From JBBQIY01 sp964618405 (GTDB taxonomy: Bacteria; Verrucomicrobiota; Kiritimatiellia; RFP12; UBA3636), in the NCBI GenBank assembly GCA_964618405.1, contig CAZUAY010000004.1, positions 1-31,900 of the forward strand: 31,900 nucleotides of DNA. The letters run 5' to 3'. The notes beneath the pieces were generated by a model that saw only the letters and a list, made by a program, of their open reading frames with translations, was not told the origin of the DNA and searched no databases. The position numbers were made by a program, and so were the translations under genes. Positions within the stretch are counted from its first letter, which is position 1; every line of letters starts with the position of its first letter. Of this stretch, positions 15,801 through 23,310 are shown in pieces.

Positions 15801-17021
15801 ATGAAGACAATATTCCAAAACCAGCAAATATTAAAATCGAGATTATCCGGGAGTTGGGTTGTGACGCTCTGCGTTCTGCTCAGCGCATCAGCCTTTTCAG
15901 CGGCTGGCACGGCGACGAACCGCTTTGTTCGACAGGACAGTCCCAGCCCCGGGCTACCGTACAATACCTGGGACAACGCGGCGACCAATATTCAGGATGC
16001 AGTTGACGCGGCTGTGGCTGCCAATAATGACGCGGTGATCGTAGCACCGGGAACGTACAACAATGGCGGGACACCGACGCCATCAGCTTCTCATACGAAT
16101 CGCGTAGTGGTCAATAAGGCCATCGTGGTCTGCAGCCGGGACAACGATCCGGAGACCACCATTATCGAAGGCGCGTGGGATCCCGTAACCACCAACGGTC
16201 CGGCGGCGGTGCGTGGCGTTTATCTTGCTAATGGTGCCAAACTGATCGGCTTCACCGTACGCAAGGGTGCTACCGCTTCCACTGCGGTCAACGCGGACAT
16301 CTTGGGGGGCGGCGTGTACTGCACGGTCACCGCCGCGATGATCTCCAACTGCGTCGTTATCGGCAATGTCGCCCATGGGCAAGGGGGTGGCGTGAGCTCG
16401 GGAATGATCTTCGACAGCCTCATCGTGAGCAACCGCTCGGTCGACAGCTATGGCGGAGGGGCTCGCGGCAGCATCATGAACGGGTGCTCCTTGAGCTACA
16501 ACCAAGCATTCCACTATGGTGGTGGTGGGACGGCAGTGACGGCCACAAACTGCATATTCGCCTACAACCGCGCCAGCGGCGGCGGGGCGGTTTCCAGCGG
16601 AACACTCTATAACTGCCTCATGTACGGCAATCTTGCTGACAGTCAAGGCGGCGGTGCCGTGTGGGACAGTGTTAATCTTTATAACTGCACGATTGTCGGC
16701 AATCAACTGAACGGCAACTCTGCGGGGATCGGGGGTGGGGGCATCTATGTCCGCAACAATAAAACCGTTAACGTGATTAACTGTATCGTCTATTTCAATC
16801 AGGGGACGCCGCAAGGAGGCCCTAACATTTATAAGAATAGTGGAGGCACATTGAACATCACCAATACCTGCACTTACCCCGAGATTCCCGGCTGGACACC
16901 CGGCAACCTCACCAACGCTCCGCTTTTAATAGCCTCAGGAAGTGGGTATGGGCTGGAGCATCTGGCTGGCGACTCCCATCTCAGCCGCAGTTCGCCGTGC
17001 ATCGATGCAGGCCTGAATTAG
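15801..17021 (+). CDS. Secreted right-handed beta-helix protein (choice-of-anchor Q type), truncated by an amber codon
   Basis: 406 aa from the ATG at 15801, chosen over 15771 because TAAGGAG (15788-15794) lies 6 bp upstream. The signal peptide is WVVTLCVLLSASAFSAAG. After a WDNAATNIQDAVDAA opening come many Gly-rich beta-helix coils (GGGVYCTVTAAMISNCVVIGN, GGGAVSSGTLYNCLMYGN). These proteins are typically surface-associated; the ligand is unknown. The frame ends at TAG (17019-17021) inside the conserved terminal motif: CIDAGLN, then stop, where relatives continue with NQAWM. One C-to-T change (CAG to TAG) explains it. It has its own promoter beside the IS and lies upstream of the esterase operon, to which read-through may contribute. 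Confidence 0.8.
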   Translation: MKTIFQNQQILKSRLSGSWVVTLCVLLSASAFSAAGTATNRFVRQDSPSPGLPYNTWDNAATNIQDAVDAAVAANNDAVIVAPGTYNNGGTPTPSASHTNRVVVNKAIVVCSRDNDPETTIIEGAWDPVTTNGPAAVRGVYLANGAKLIGFTVRKGATASTAVNADILGGGVYCTVTAAMISNCVVIGNVAHGQGGGVSSGMIFDSLIVSNRSVDSYGGGARGSIMNGCSLSYNQAFHYGGGGTAVTATNCIFAYNRASGGGAVSSGTLYNCLMYGNLADSQGGGAVWDSVNLYNCTIVGNQLNGNSAGIGGGGIYVRNNKTVNVINCIVYFNQGTPQGGPNIYKNSGGTLNITNTCTYPEIPGWTPGNLTNAPLLIASGSGYGLEHLAGDSHLSRSSPCIDAGLN

Positions 17022-17138
17022 GCGTGGATGACGAGTGCCAACGATTTGGATGGGGTCGAACGCATAACGTATGGACAGGTGGACATCGGCTGTTACGAAT
17101 CGTTCTACCCCAGAGGCACGACTATTCTCGTCCGCTGA
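17022..17138 (+). pseudogene. In-frame 3' remnant of the beta-helix gene beyond the amber codon
   Basis: Directly after TAG the same frame continues AWMTSANDLDGVERI ... GQVDIGCYE for 38 codons to TGA (17136-17138). This is the usual ending of choice-of-anchor Q beta-helix proteins (D-DG-R...VDIG-YE). The conserved reading shows that the amber is recent or is a sequencing error. Confidence 0.75.
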
Positions 17139-17162
17139 GGAGCGGCGCAACGCTTGAAGAGA

Positions 17163-17267
17163 GGGAGAAGGGAGAAGGGAGTAGGGAGAAGGGAGTAGGG
17201 AGAAGGGAGTAGGGAGTAGGGAGAAGGGAGTAGGGAGAAGGGAGTAGGGAGTAGGGAGAAGTGAGTA
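17163..17267. repeat. Heptamer tandem repeat array, 15 units
   Basis: Fourteen perfect GGGAGAA or GGGAGTA units (17163-17260) in a mixed order, closed by a degenerate GTGAGTA (17261-17267). It starts 25 bp after the ancestral stop of the beta-helix gene. The plus strand is almost pure purine. Three units make 21 bp, so all minus-strand frames stay open as (SLLPTPY)-like shadows; these are not genes. Confidence 0.9.
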
Positions 17268-17273
17268 GTTGAG

Positions 17274-17294
17274 GCTGGGGGCACCCCAGACCCC
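17274..17294. repeat. Hairpin-forming 21-bp direct repeat, copy 1
   Basis: Contains the inverted repeat CTGGGG-GCA-CCCCAG (6-bp stem, 3-nt loop) followed by ACCCC. An identical 21-bp copy lies at 17353-17373. Each copy directly follows a heptamer block. Confidence 0.75.
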
Positions 17295-17311
17295 GTTGGA
17301 AGAGAGGGAGA

Positions 17312-17346
17312 GGGAGAAGGGAGTAGGGAGAAGTGAGTAGGGAGTA
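17312..17346. repeat. Heptamer tandem repeat array, second block of five units
   Basis: Units GGGAGAA, GGGAGTA, GGGAGAA, GTGAGTA, GGGAGTA. With the following hairpin repeat it reproduces the order heptamers then CTGGGG hairpin seen just upstream, so the composite has been duplicated. Confidence 0.85.
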
Positions 17347-17352
17347 GTTTCC

Positions 17353-17373
17353 GCTGGGGGCACCCCAGACCCC
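17353..17373. repeat. Hairpin-forming 21-bp direct repeat, copy 2
   Basis: Identical to 17274-17294, including the CTGGGG/CCCCAG stem. It ends 23 bp before the peptidase start codon, so it lies in that gene's leader and might influence its translation. Confidence 0.75.
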
Positions 17374-17396
17374 ATTTGAAGAGAAGGAAAAAACGA

Positions 17397-18722
17397 ATGA
17401 AAACCGCTGAAGTTGACCCCAAACGGATTCGAAGGCACCTGCAACACCTGACAGAAGCGATAGGTCCCCGGCTGGCTGGATCTCCGGCGGAAGCTCAGGC
17501 AGCGGACTATATCGCCGATGAATTCCGACGCCACGGTGCCGATGTGCGCATCGAGGAGTTTCCCGTATGCGAACGCCGGGTAACCCGTCAAATGCTGCAA
17601 ATCCGCTTGGATCGAACATGGAGAACGGTGCCCTGCTCGGTGATGAACGGATCGCCCAGCACTGGCGGACTGCAGATCGAGGCACCCATGACGGTGATCG
17701 AGCCACCGGAACTGCAGAAGCCATCGTATGAGGAGTATGCCGGGAAAGCGATTCTTCTCCTGGGAACTCAGATCGAGAACCCCGATCATTACCGGCGATT
17801 GCTGGCGGCAAAACCAGCCTTTATCATGTTCGTGGACGTGCGCTATCCCACCGACACCTGCAGGGCCGACGGTCTGTTTCCAGCCTACACCCACCGCTAC
17901 GGCTCGGCCCCGTCGGTGACAATTCCTTTTAACCAGGCTTGGCAGAATTATACGGCAGACCGCGCCAGACTCTTGGTCGTCGGCGATGGCGTTGCTTCCA
18001 CCTCCCAGAACGTCATCGCCACCCTGCCTGGCGATCCGTCCGGAGAAGGTCCGGTGATTTTCGCTGGTGGGCATCATGACACGCAGGCAGACTCGCTTGG
18101 GGCCGACGACAATGGGACGGGCGTGGTGGCCTTGCTTGAACTGGCCCGGCTGCTGGCCCCCTTGCCACGGAAACGGGAGATTCGGCTGATTTCTTTCGGT
18201 GCCGAGGAACAGCTTTCGGTAGGAAGCGCGGCCTATGTCCGTACGCATCGCAACGAGCTGGCCCGGCGCGGCGGATTCATGGCGAATTTCGATTCCTTCG
18301 GCTCGCGTCTGGGATGGTACCAATTACACGTCTGCGGGGAAACAATTCTAGCGGATTGGCTCATCAAACGCCTGGAAGCGGCCGGTCAATATGCGGAGCT
18401 TCGGACGGATGCCGTGCCCTACCAGGATGCGTTCCCGTTCCATGCCGCTGGTATCCCTGGGTTCTGGCTCTACCGGCCGAATTGCACCTCCGGCCGATTC
18501 TACCACCACCAAACCGACGACGATCTTGCCAAGTTGGATCCGACTCGCATGGCGCAGGTTCTGCAACCGCTGGTGGAAGCTTGCGGCGAATTGGCCCGTA
18601 CCGACATTCTGCCGTTCCCCTTGACCCTTCCAAACCGGCTTCGAAAACCCATCCTGAAATACTGGGAGGATTGCTTCGCCGGTTGGGAGGGATTTACCGA
18701 TGGGGTCTCTCAAAAAACATGA
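17397..18722 (+). CDS. M28-family zinc metallopeptidase
   Basis: 441 aa from the ATG at 17397, supported by AAGGA at 17384-17388; an in-frame TTG at 17376 is less likely. The co-catalytic zinc ligands of M28 aminopeptidases are recognisable: H227/D228 (GGHHDTQ), D237 (GADDNGTG), E270/E271 (FGAEEQ), D299 (NFDSFGS) and H370/H371 (FYHHQTDD). A PA-like insert fits residues ~90-210. The first residues (MKTAEVDPKRIRRHL) contain no signal peptide, so it is probably cytosolic. It removes N-terminal amino acids or acts on an amidated substrate; an amidohydrolase role on N-acylated sugars is possible but unproven. Its stop overlaps the next start (ATGA, 18719-18722), so it is coupled to the giant beta-helix gene and heads the operon. 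Confidence 0.87.
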   Translation: MKTAEVDPKRIRRHLQHLTEAIGPRLAGSPAEAQAADYIADEFRRHGADVRIEEFPVCERRVTRQMLQIRLDRTWRTVPCSVMNGSPSTGGLQIEAPMTVIEPPELQKPSYEEYAGKAILLLGTQIENPDHYRRLLAAKPAFIMFVDVRYPTDTCRADGLFPAYTHRYGSAPSVTIPFNQAWQNYTADRARLLVVGDGVASTSQNVIATLPGDPSGEGPVIFAGGHHDTQADSLGADDNGTGVVALLELARLLAPLPRKREIRLISFGAEEQLSVGSAAYVRTHRNELARRGGFMANFDSFGSRLGWYQLHVCGETILADWLIKRLEAAGQYAELRTDAVPYQDAFPFHAAGIPGFWLYRPNCTSGRFYHHQTDDDLAKLDPTRMAQVLQPLVEACGELARTDILPFPLTLPNRLRKPILKYWEDCFAGWEGFTDGVSQKT

Positions 18723-21700
18723 AATTAAAAGCGATCACGTTCACTGCGACACTGCTGACCTCGATGCTGATTTCAGCGCAAGGCACTGAATACTTCGTCA
18801 GCCTCCAGGGCAGTGACGCCCACAACGGGTTGTCCTCTACCACCGCGTTTCTCACAATCCAGAAAGGCGTCGACGCACTGCAGCCGGGCGATATCCTGAC
18901 GATCGCCCCGGGGGAGTACTTCGAAGCTGCCAAACGGGAAAACCTGGGTAGGCCGGGCACGGAGACGATGATCCGAGCGCAGATTCCCGGGACTGTACTG
19001 TTACGCGGCGATGTGCCGGTACCGGCATTCAAGCCAGTCGAAGGTTATCGCTACGTGTATGCGACCGATTTTGCCCAGAAAGTCCAGTCGGTCAACGGGG
19101 TAGACACGCTGACGATCATGTCTCCAGTGTCGAGCGTGGTAGAAGTGGAATACAATCCGGGCACCTTTTTTTACGATGCCAGCAATAAAAAACTTTATGT
19201 TTCCACCCCGGACATGCAGCCGCCGGACTGGCAGCACTATACCGTGTCGGTGATTAGTAATTACGGTCTGTTCTTGTATCTGCCCGTCGGCGTGTCCGTC
19301 GAGGGGTTAACGGCCACGGGGTATAATTATACGGGAATTGCGCTCGTCAGTGCCCGGGATTGTGTCGTGCGGGAATGCACGGCTTTTCTCAACGGCAGTG
19401 GGATCGTGGTAGACAGCGCTCTCTTCAATCGCTATTCAACCAATGCAGTCGGCCAGCCGGTTTACAGTTCGTTCGATGAAACGGTGACCAACAGAGCCGG
19501 CGGCAATACGATCGCGCATTGCCGTGGGTACGGCAACTATTCGAGCTGGGGCGGCGGCAATATCATCGTCTATCATTCCAACGACGACTTGATCCGCAAC
19601 TGCGTCTCCTTCGGAAGCACCGGATACGGAATTCGCCATTACGGAGCGTTACGCGGTCCCGCCGTTTTGCGGGAAAATTTGGAATGGGGAGATACCTTGG
19701 GCATGGATACCAAAGGGGGCGGGGACGTCGATGGCGTTGCGCACGGACTCGGTTTGGCCGAACGATGCGTGGCGTTGGGCGACCTGTTTCACGTGGCGCA
19801 TGTGTCTCACAACCTTACCGCTCAGGAAAATCGCTATAACAGTAATCCCGGTCTGGATAACGTTCGGTATGACCTGGAAGCGGCGGCCACGCGCGATCTG
19901 GAATTTGCCGATCCGGACAATCATGATTTCCGCCTTCAAGCCGATTCGCAATTCCGTGGAACTGCGCCGGACGGGAGCGACCGCGGGCCGTTTCAGTACC
20001 AAACGAACATCTTTTACGTTAAACCCAGCGGAGACGACCTGGCTGACGGGCTCTCGGCGGCCAAAGCGTGGAAGACATTGGCGCGTGGATTGAAGGATCT
20101 TAAGTCGGGCGATACGCTCTATCTGGAAGGTGGGGAATACCAAGCTGGCCTCGACCTCAAAAAGGTCGGCGGTGCAGGAGAAAACATTAGCGTCCGGGGT
20201 CGGGGAATCGGAACGGTCGTCATGAAGGGTGTGCTGCGAATCGCAGAAAGCGAAGGTATCGCGTTTGAACGCTTGAACTTTACGGACGGCATCACCATTA
20301 CGGAAGGCAAAAACATAGCCTTCAACAACTGCCGGCTGACGGGGACAGAAACCAGTCTTCATGCCCAGGGGGTGGACGGACTGAAGTTGACGCATTGTTT
20401 GTTTACAGGTTTTAAACGTTCCGCGCTGGAACTGAAATCCTGCAAAAACGTGTTTTTGAGCGGGAATATCTTCGACAACGCTAGGGGGGCGGCCGTCGGC
20501 CTAGACGAGATGGCGGCCGTGCTTTACAGTGATTACAACAGCTACCGGAAAGGCGATGGCGCGTGGGAGGTAGGTGGCAACACGTTACCGTTGGCTGAAC
20601 TGCAGAAACAGCACGAAGTCTATTCGAGGGTTATCGTACCTGAAATCACGCGGGAAGGTGCGCTCGCGATGCTGAAAAACCAGAATCAATTTTCGACTGG
20701 CGGTCCACAGGGAACGGCTCTCGGCGTTTTCCGTAAGTTCAAGGAAAAAACAGTCCATGTCTCAAAACCGGAGGTGCATTCGGTCACACCGACCACGGCC
20801 AATCTTGAATGGATGACCTCCTTGCCGACTCGCTGCGACATCGCGTGGGGCGAGTCGCCGGATTGCACGAATCGGCTGGTATTGAATGCGCATGGGTTCG
20901 CCAGTTTAAGTCTGACCGGCCTACGGCCGGGGACAACATATCACTTTAAAATTGCAGAGGTTCGGCAATTGGCAACGACCGGCGATTTTTTTAATCCAAA
21001 AGAAATGCCGCACTCCGTGATGTCCGGATCCTCGGACGAGCGAGCGAGAGAGGATCGCGTCGGCTCGGTGGTTTTTAAAACGCCGGACACGATGGTTGCC
21101 CCTGTTGTTTTTTATGTTGCGCCGGACGGCAATAACGGGCATGACGGGCTGAGCCGGGAAACGGCGTTCCGCTCCATTACGCATGCCGCGGATCAGGTCA
21201 ATGCCGGCGATACCGTGATGATCGCGGGCGGGACGTATCATGAAGTCGTGCAGATCCGTGCGACGGGTCTGCCGGATCGCCCCATCACCTTTAAATCCAT
21301 GCCGGGCGAACACGTCACCCTGGAGGGGAGCAACGTGATGGCGAGGGCATTTATTGTCGGTGGCAAGCGGCATATTCATTTCGACGGGTTGTACTTTCGG
21401 AAGTACACGCCGGACAACCGCGTGAGCGGCGTTTTTCTCCTGTACCAGAGCGATGATGTTCAAATCCGACGGTGCTTTTACGATGGCCGCTTTGGATACG
21501 TGTCCAGTTTTGTCATGGCGTGGGGATGCGCCGACCTGACGGTGCGGAATTGCGCCATTATTTCGTCTTTCTATGGGAATCTGTACTTGGTTAAATGTCC
21601 CAACGCCGTGATTGAAAACAATGCGATAATCCGCAGCTTGATCCAGCAATGTATTTTCGTGAATGAGCCCGGTCAGAAGGTCTCTCTGAAAAGAAATATC

Positions 21701-22177
21701 ATCACAGATAATGTGCCGCATAAGGTGCTGGTGGCGCTGGTAGAAGTTGCCTGCGCGACATCGCTGAATGAGGCCGATAACGCCTACTATTTCCGGATCC
21801 CAGCGGTCGAACGCAAGATGTTCATGTTCTACGATCCGCTGGCCTACAGTCGGACCGTGGAGGGGTATGGTTTGACACCCGTGGATGCCTCGCAACTGGC
21901 ACCCACCTTGGAACAGATCACCCTTGCGGAGTACCAGCAGCGAAGCGGGAACATAAGTTCGTTCGCCGTCAATCCCGGGTTCGCGGCAACCGTGGCTATG
22001 CCGGAAACGGATGCGGAAGGCAAGCCAGTGTTTCTGGTGGATTCCCTGCTGAATAAAAAGGATCTTGATTTTCCGGATCTGTTCGCGACGAACCCGGAGG
22101 TGGTCAAACGCGGCATTGGGCTGCAGCCCGAGGCGTTCAAGGAGTTTCATTTCAACACGAAAGAAGGCGGTCATTAA
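18719..22177 (+). CDS. Giant secreted beta-helix/FN3 protein, intact paralogue of 5976-8808
   Basis: 1152 aa from the ATG at 18719. The frame is open further upstream, but this start overlaps the peptidase stop and gives a proper signal peptide (TATLLTSMLISAQGTEYF). Three beta-helix modules each open with a DUF1565-like pattern (YFVSLQGSDAHNGLS near residue 23, IFYVKPSGDDLADGLS near 430, VFYVAPDGNNGHDGLS near 795), each followed by a GD-(T/I)-L or GDTV strand. An FN3-like domain sits between the second and third (about 683-760: TPTTANLEWMTS...GLRPGTTYHF). The tail motif KKDLDFPDLFATNP...GLQPEAFKEF is shared with the paralogue and has no family name I know. Function is probably polysaccharide binding or cleavage at the surface; catalytic residues are not identified. 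Confidence 0.85.
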   Translation: MKLKAITFTATLLTSMLISAQGTEYFVSLQGSDAHNGLSSTTAFLTIQKGVDALQPGDILTIAPGEYFEAAKRENLGRPGTETMIRAQIPGTVLLRGDVPVPAFKPVEGYRYVYATDFAQKVQSVNGVDTLTIMSPVSSVVEVEYNPGTFFYDASNKKLYVSTPDMQPPDWQHYTVSVISNYGLFLYLPVGVSVEGLTATGYNYTGIALVSARDCVVRECTAFLNGSGIVVDSALFNRYSTNAVGQPVYSSFDETVTNRAGGNTIAHCRGYGNYSSWGGGNIIVYHSNDDLIRNCVSFGSTGYGIRHYGALRGPAVLRENLEWGDTLGMDTKGGGDVDGVAHGLGLAERCVALGDLFHVAHVSHNLTAQENRYNSNPGLDNVRYDLEAAATRDLEFADPDNHDFRLQADSQFRGTAPDGSDRGPFQYQTNIFYVKPSGDDLADGLSAAKAWKTLARGLKDLKSGDTLYLEGGEYQAGLDLKKVGGAGENISVRGRGIGTVVMKGVLRIAESEGIAFERLNFTDGITITEGKNIAFNNCRLTGTETSLHAQGVDGLKLTHCLFTGFKRSALELKSCKNVFLSGNIFDNARGAAVGLDEMAAVLYSDYNSYRKGDGAWEVGGNTLPLAELQKQHEVYSRVIVPEITREGALAMLKNQNQFSTGGPQGTALGVFRKFKEKTVHVSKPEVHSVTPTTANLEWMTSLPTRCDIAWGESPDCTNRLVLNAHGFASLSLTGLRPGTTYHFKIAEVRQLATTGDFFNPKEMPHSVMSGSSDERAREDRVGSVVFKTPDTMVAPVVFYVAPDGNNGHDGLSRETAFRSITHAADQVNAGDTVMIAGGTYHEVVQIRATGLPDRPITFKSMPGEHVTLEGSNVMARAFIVGGKRHIHFDGLYFRKYTPDNRVSGVFLLYQSDDVQIRRCFYDGRFGYVSSFVMAWGCADLTVRNCAIISSFYGNLYLVKCPNAVIENNAIIRSLIQQCIFVNEPGQKVSLKRNIITDNVPHKVLVALVEVACATSLNEADNAYYFRIPAVERKMFMFYDPLAYSRTVEGYGLTPVDASQLAPTLEQITLAEYQQRSGNISSFAVNPGFAATVAMPETDAEGKPVFLVDSLLNKKDLDFPDLFATNPEVVKRGIGLQPEAFKEFHFNTKEGGH

Positions 22178-22191
22178 GGAAAGGGAATAGG

Positions 22192-23301
22192 ATGAATCGT
22201 ATACACCAAATTGCACTTCTATGTTTCACGCTCATGAATTGTGGGGTCTTGCTCCAGGCAGAAGAAATTGATCCGGCCTGTGGCGTGGCAGACCCAGACG
22301 GGAAAACGGTCTGGTATGACTGTAAATTGCTTAAAGTCGAAGGTAAGGGTTGGACGAACACGGCAGCATTTTATGACCGACTTCCGGCGACTGCAGAGCG
22401 TACAGCACCGGTTAAGGTATGGAATCTCAGTCACAACTCGGCTGGACTCTGTGTGCGCTTCACAACCGATTCTACATTCATGCAAGTTCGGTGGACGCTT
22501 TTGCAGAAGAACCTTGCCATGCCCCACATGCCGGCCACGGGTGTCAGCGGAGTTGACCTTTATGGCAGAAACGAAGCAGGCAAATGGGAATTTATTGGAA
22601 ATGGTAGCCCCGTGGGAGTAACCAACACGGTCTCATTCAGGTATCATTTAGCGAAAAGCGAAAACATGCTCTATCTGCCATTATACAACGGCGTAAAATC
22701 CATAGAGATCGGCATTCCCTCAGGCAAGACGATTTCAATTCCGGAAGCATCCCCTCGCGATCATCGCAAGCCTGTTGTGTTTTACGGAACTTCGATTACT
22801 CAAGGAGGATGTGCTTCCCGTCCCGGCATGGCGGCTACGGCCATCGTGAGCCGGGAACTGGATGTTCCCGTCATAAATCTGGGATTCTCCGGGTCGGGTA
22901 AGATGGAATTGGAAATGGCGATTTTATTCACAGAGCTTGATCCAGCCGTATACGTTTTGGATTGCGGTCCGAACATCCCGACAGTCGAGATGCTGAATGA
23001 ACGTGTTGAGCCCTTTGTGCTCGAATTGCGACAAGCTCACCCCAAAACGCCCATCCTGCTCGTGGAAGGCTCGAACTATCGGAATCGACACGATGGCGGT
23101 GGACGCGCACTTCGTACGATCCATGAAAAACTGCTGAAAGATGGCATAGAAGGCCTTTATTTCCTGTCGAACGAGGGAATGCTGGGTGAAGATTCAGAGG
23201 GGACAGTGGATGGATGTCATCACACCGATCTCGGCATGATGCGTCAGTCAGCCGTCTTTGTGAAGGCGTTAGCTCCCCTATTATCTTCAGTGGAAAAGTA
23301 A
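22192..23301 (+). CDS. Secreted SGNH/GDSL-family hydrolase, probable carbohydrate esterase
   Basis: 369 aa with a signal peptide (IALLCFTLMNCGVLLQA, cleavage about residue 23). Residues ~35-180 form a beta-sandwich N-terminal domain (LSHNSAGLCVRFTTDS), followed by the SGNH core. Block I carries the nucleophile S201 (FYGTSITQGG), block II glycines are in INLGFSGSGK (229-237), block III is DCGPN (257-261, N261), and block V is DGCHH (D340, H343 or H344). Such proteins deacetylate sugars in hemicellulose or other glycans; acetyl ester hydrolysis is the likely activity. It lies 14 bp after the beta-helix gene behind a purine-rich AAGGAAAGGG and 9 bp before another esterase. Confidence 0.87.
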   Translation: MNRIHQIALLCFTLMNCGVLLQAEEIDPACGVADPDGKTVWYDCKLLKVEGKGWTNTAAFYDRLPATAERTAPVKVWNLSHNSAGLCVRFTTDSTFMQVRWTLLQKNLAMPHMPATGVSGVDLYGRNEAGKWEFIGNGSPVGVTNTVSFRYHLAKSENMLYLPLYNGVKSIEIGIPSGKTISIPEASPRDHRKPVVFYGTSITQGGCASRPGMAATAIVSRELDVPVINLGFSGSGKMELEMAILFTELDPAVYVLDCGPNIPTVEMLNERVEPFVLELRQAHPKTPILLVEGSNYRNRHDGGGRALRTIHEKLLKDGIEGLYFLSNEGMLGEDSEGTVDGCHHTDLGMMRQSAVFVKALAPLLSSVEK

Positions 23302-23310
23302 GGACCACGC

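Noticed and set aside
17019..17021. TAG read as pyrrolysine or another recoded residue
   Set aside because: Homologous endings have Gln (CAG) at this place and nothing suggests a recoding element; a point mutation or sequencing error is simpler.
17163..17346. Possible CRISPR array
   Set aside because: Units are 7 bp with no spacers and no cas genes nearby. It is a simple tandem repeat.
16935..18323. 462-codon minus-strand open frame containing SLLPTP-type repeats
   Set aside because: The repeat peptide is simply the heptamer array read on the other strand, and the rest lies opposite the M28 gene. No plausible protein.
18314..18718. Upstream extension of the giant beta-helix frame to 18314
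   Set aside because: It overlaps the M28 coding region in another frame and would bury the signal peptide; the ATG at 18719 is the sensible start.
20921..22216. 431-codon minus-strand open frame opposite the giant beta-helix gene
   Set aside because: Antisense shadow; no family resemblance, and the plus strand is strongly coding.
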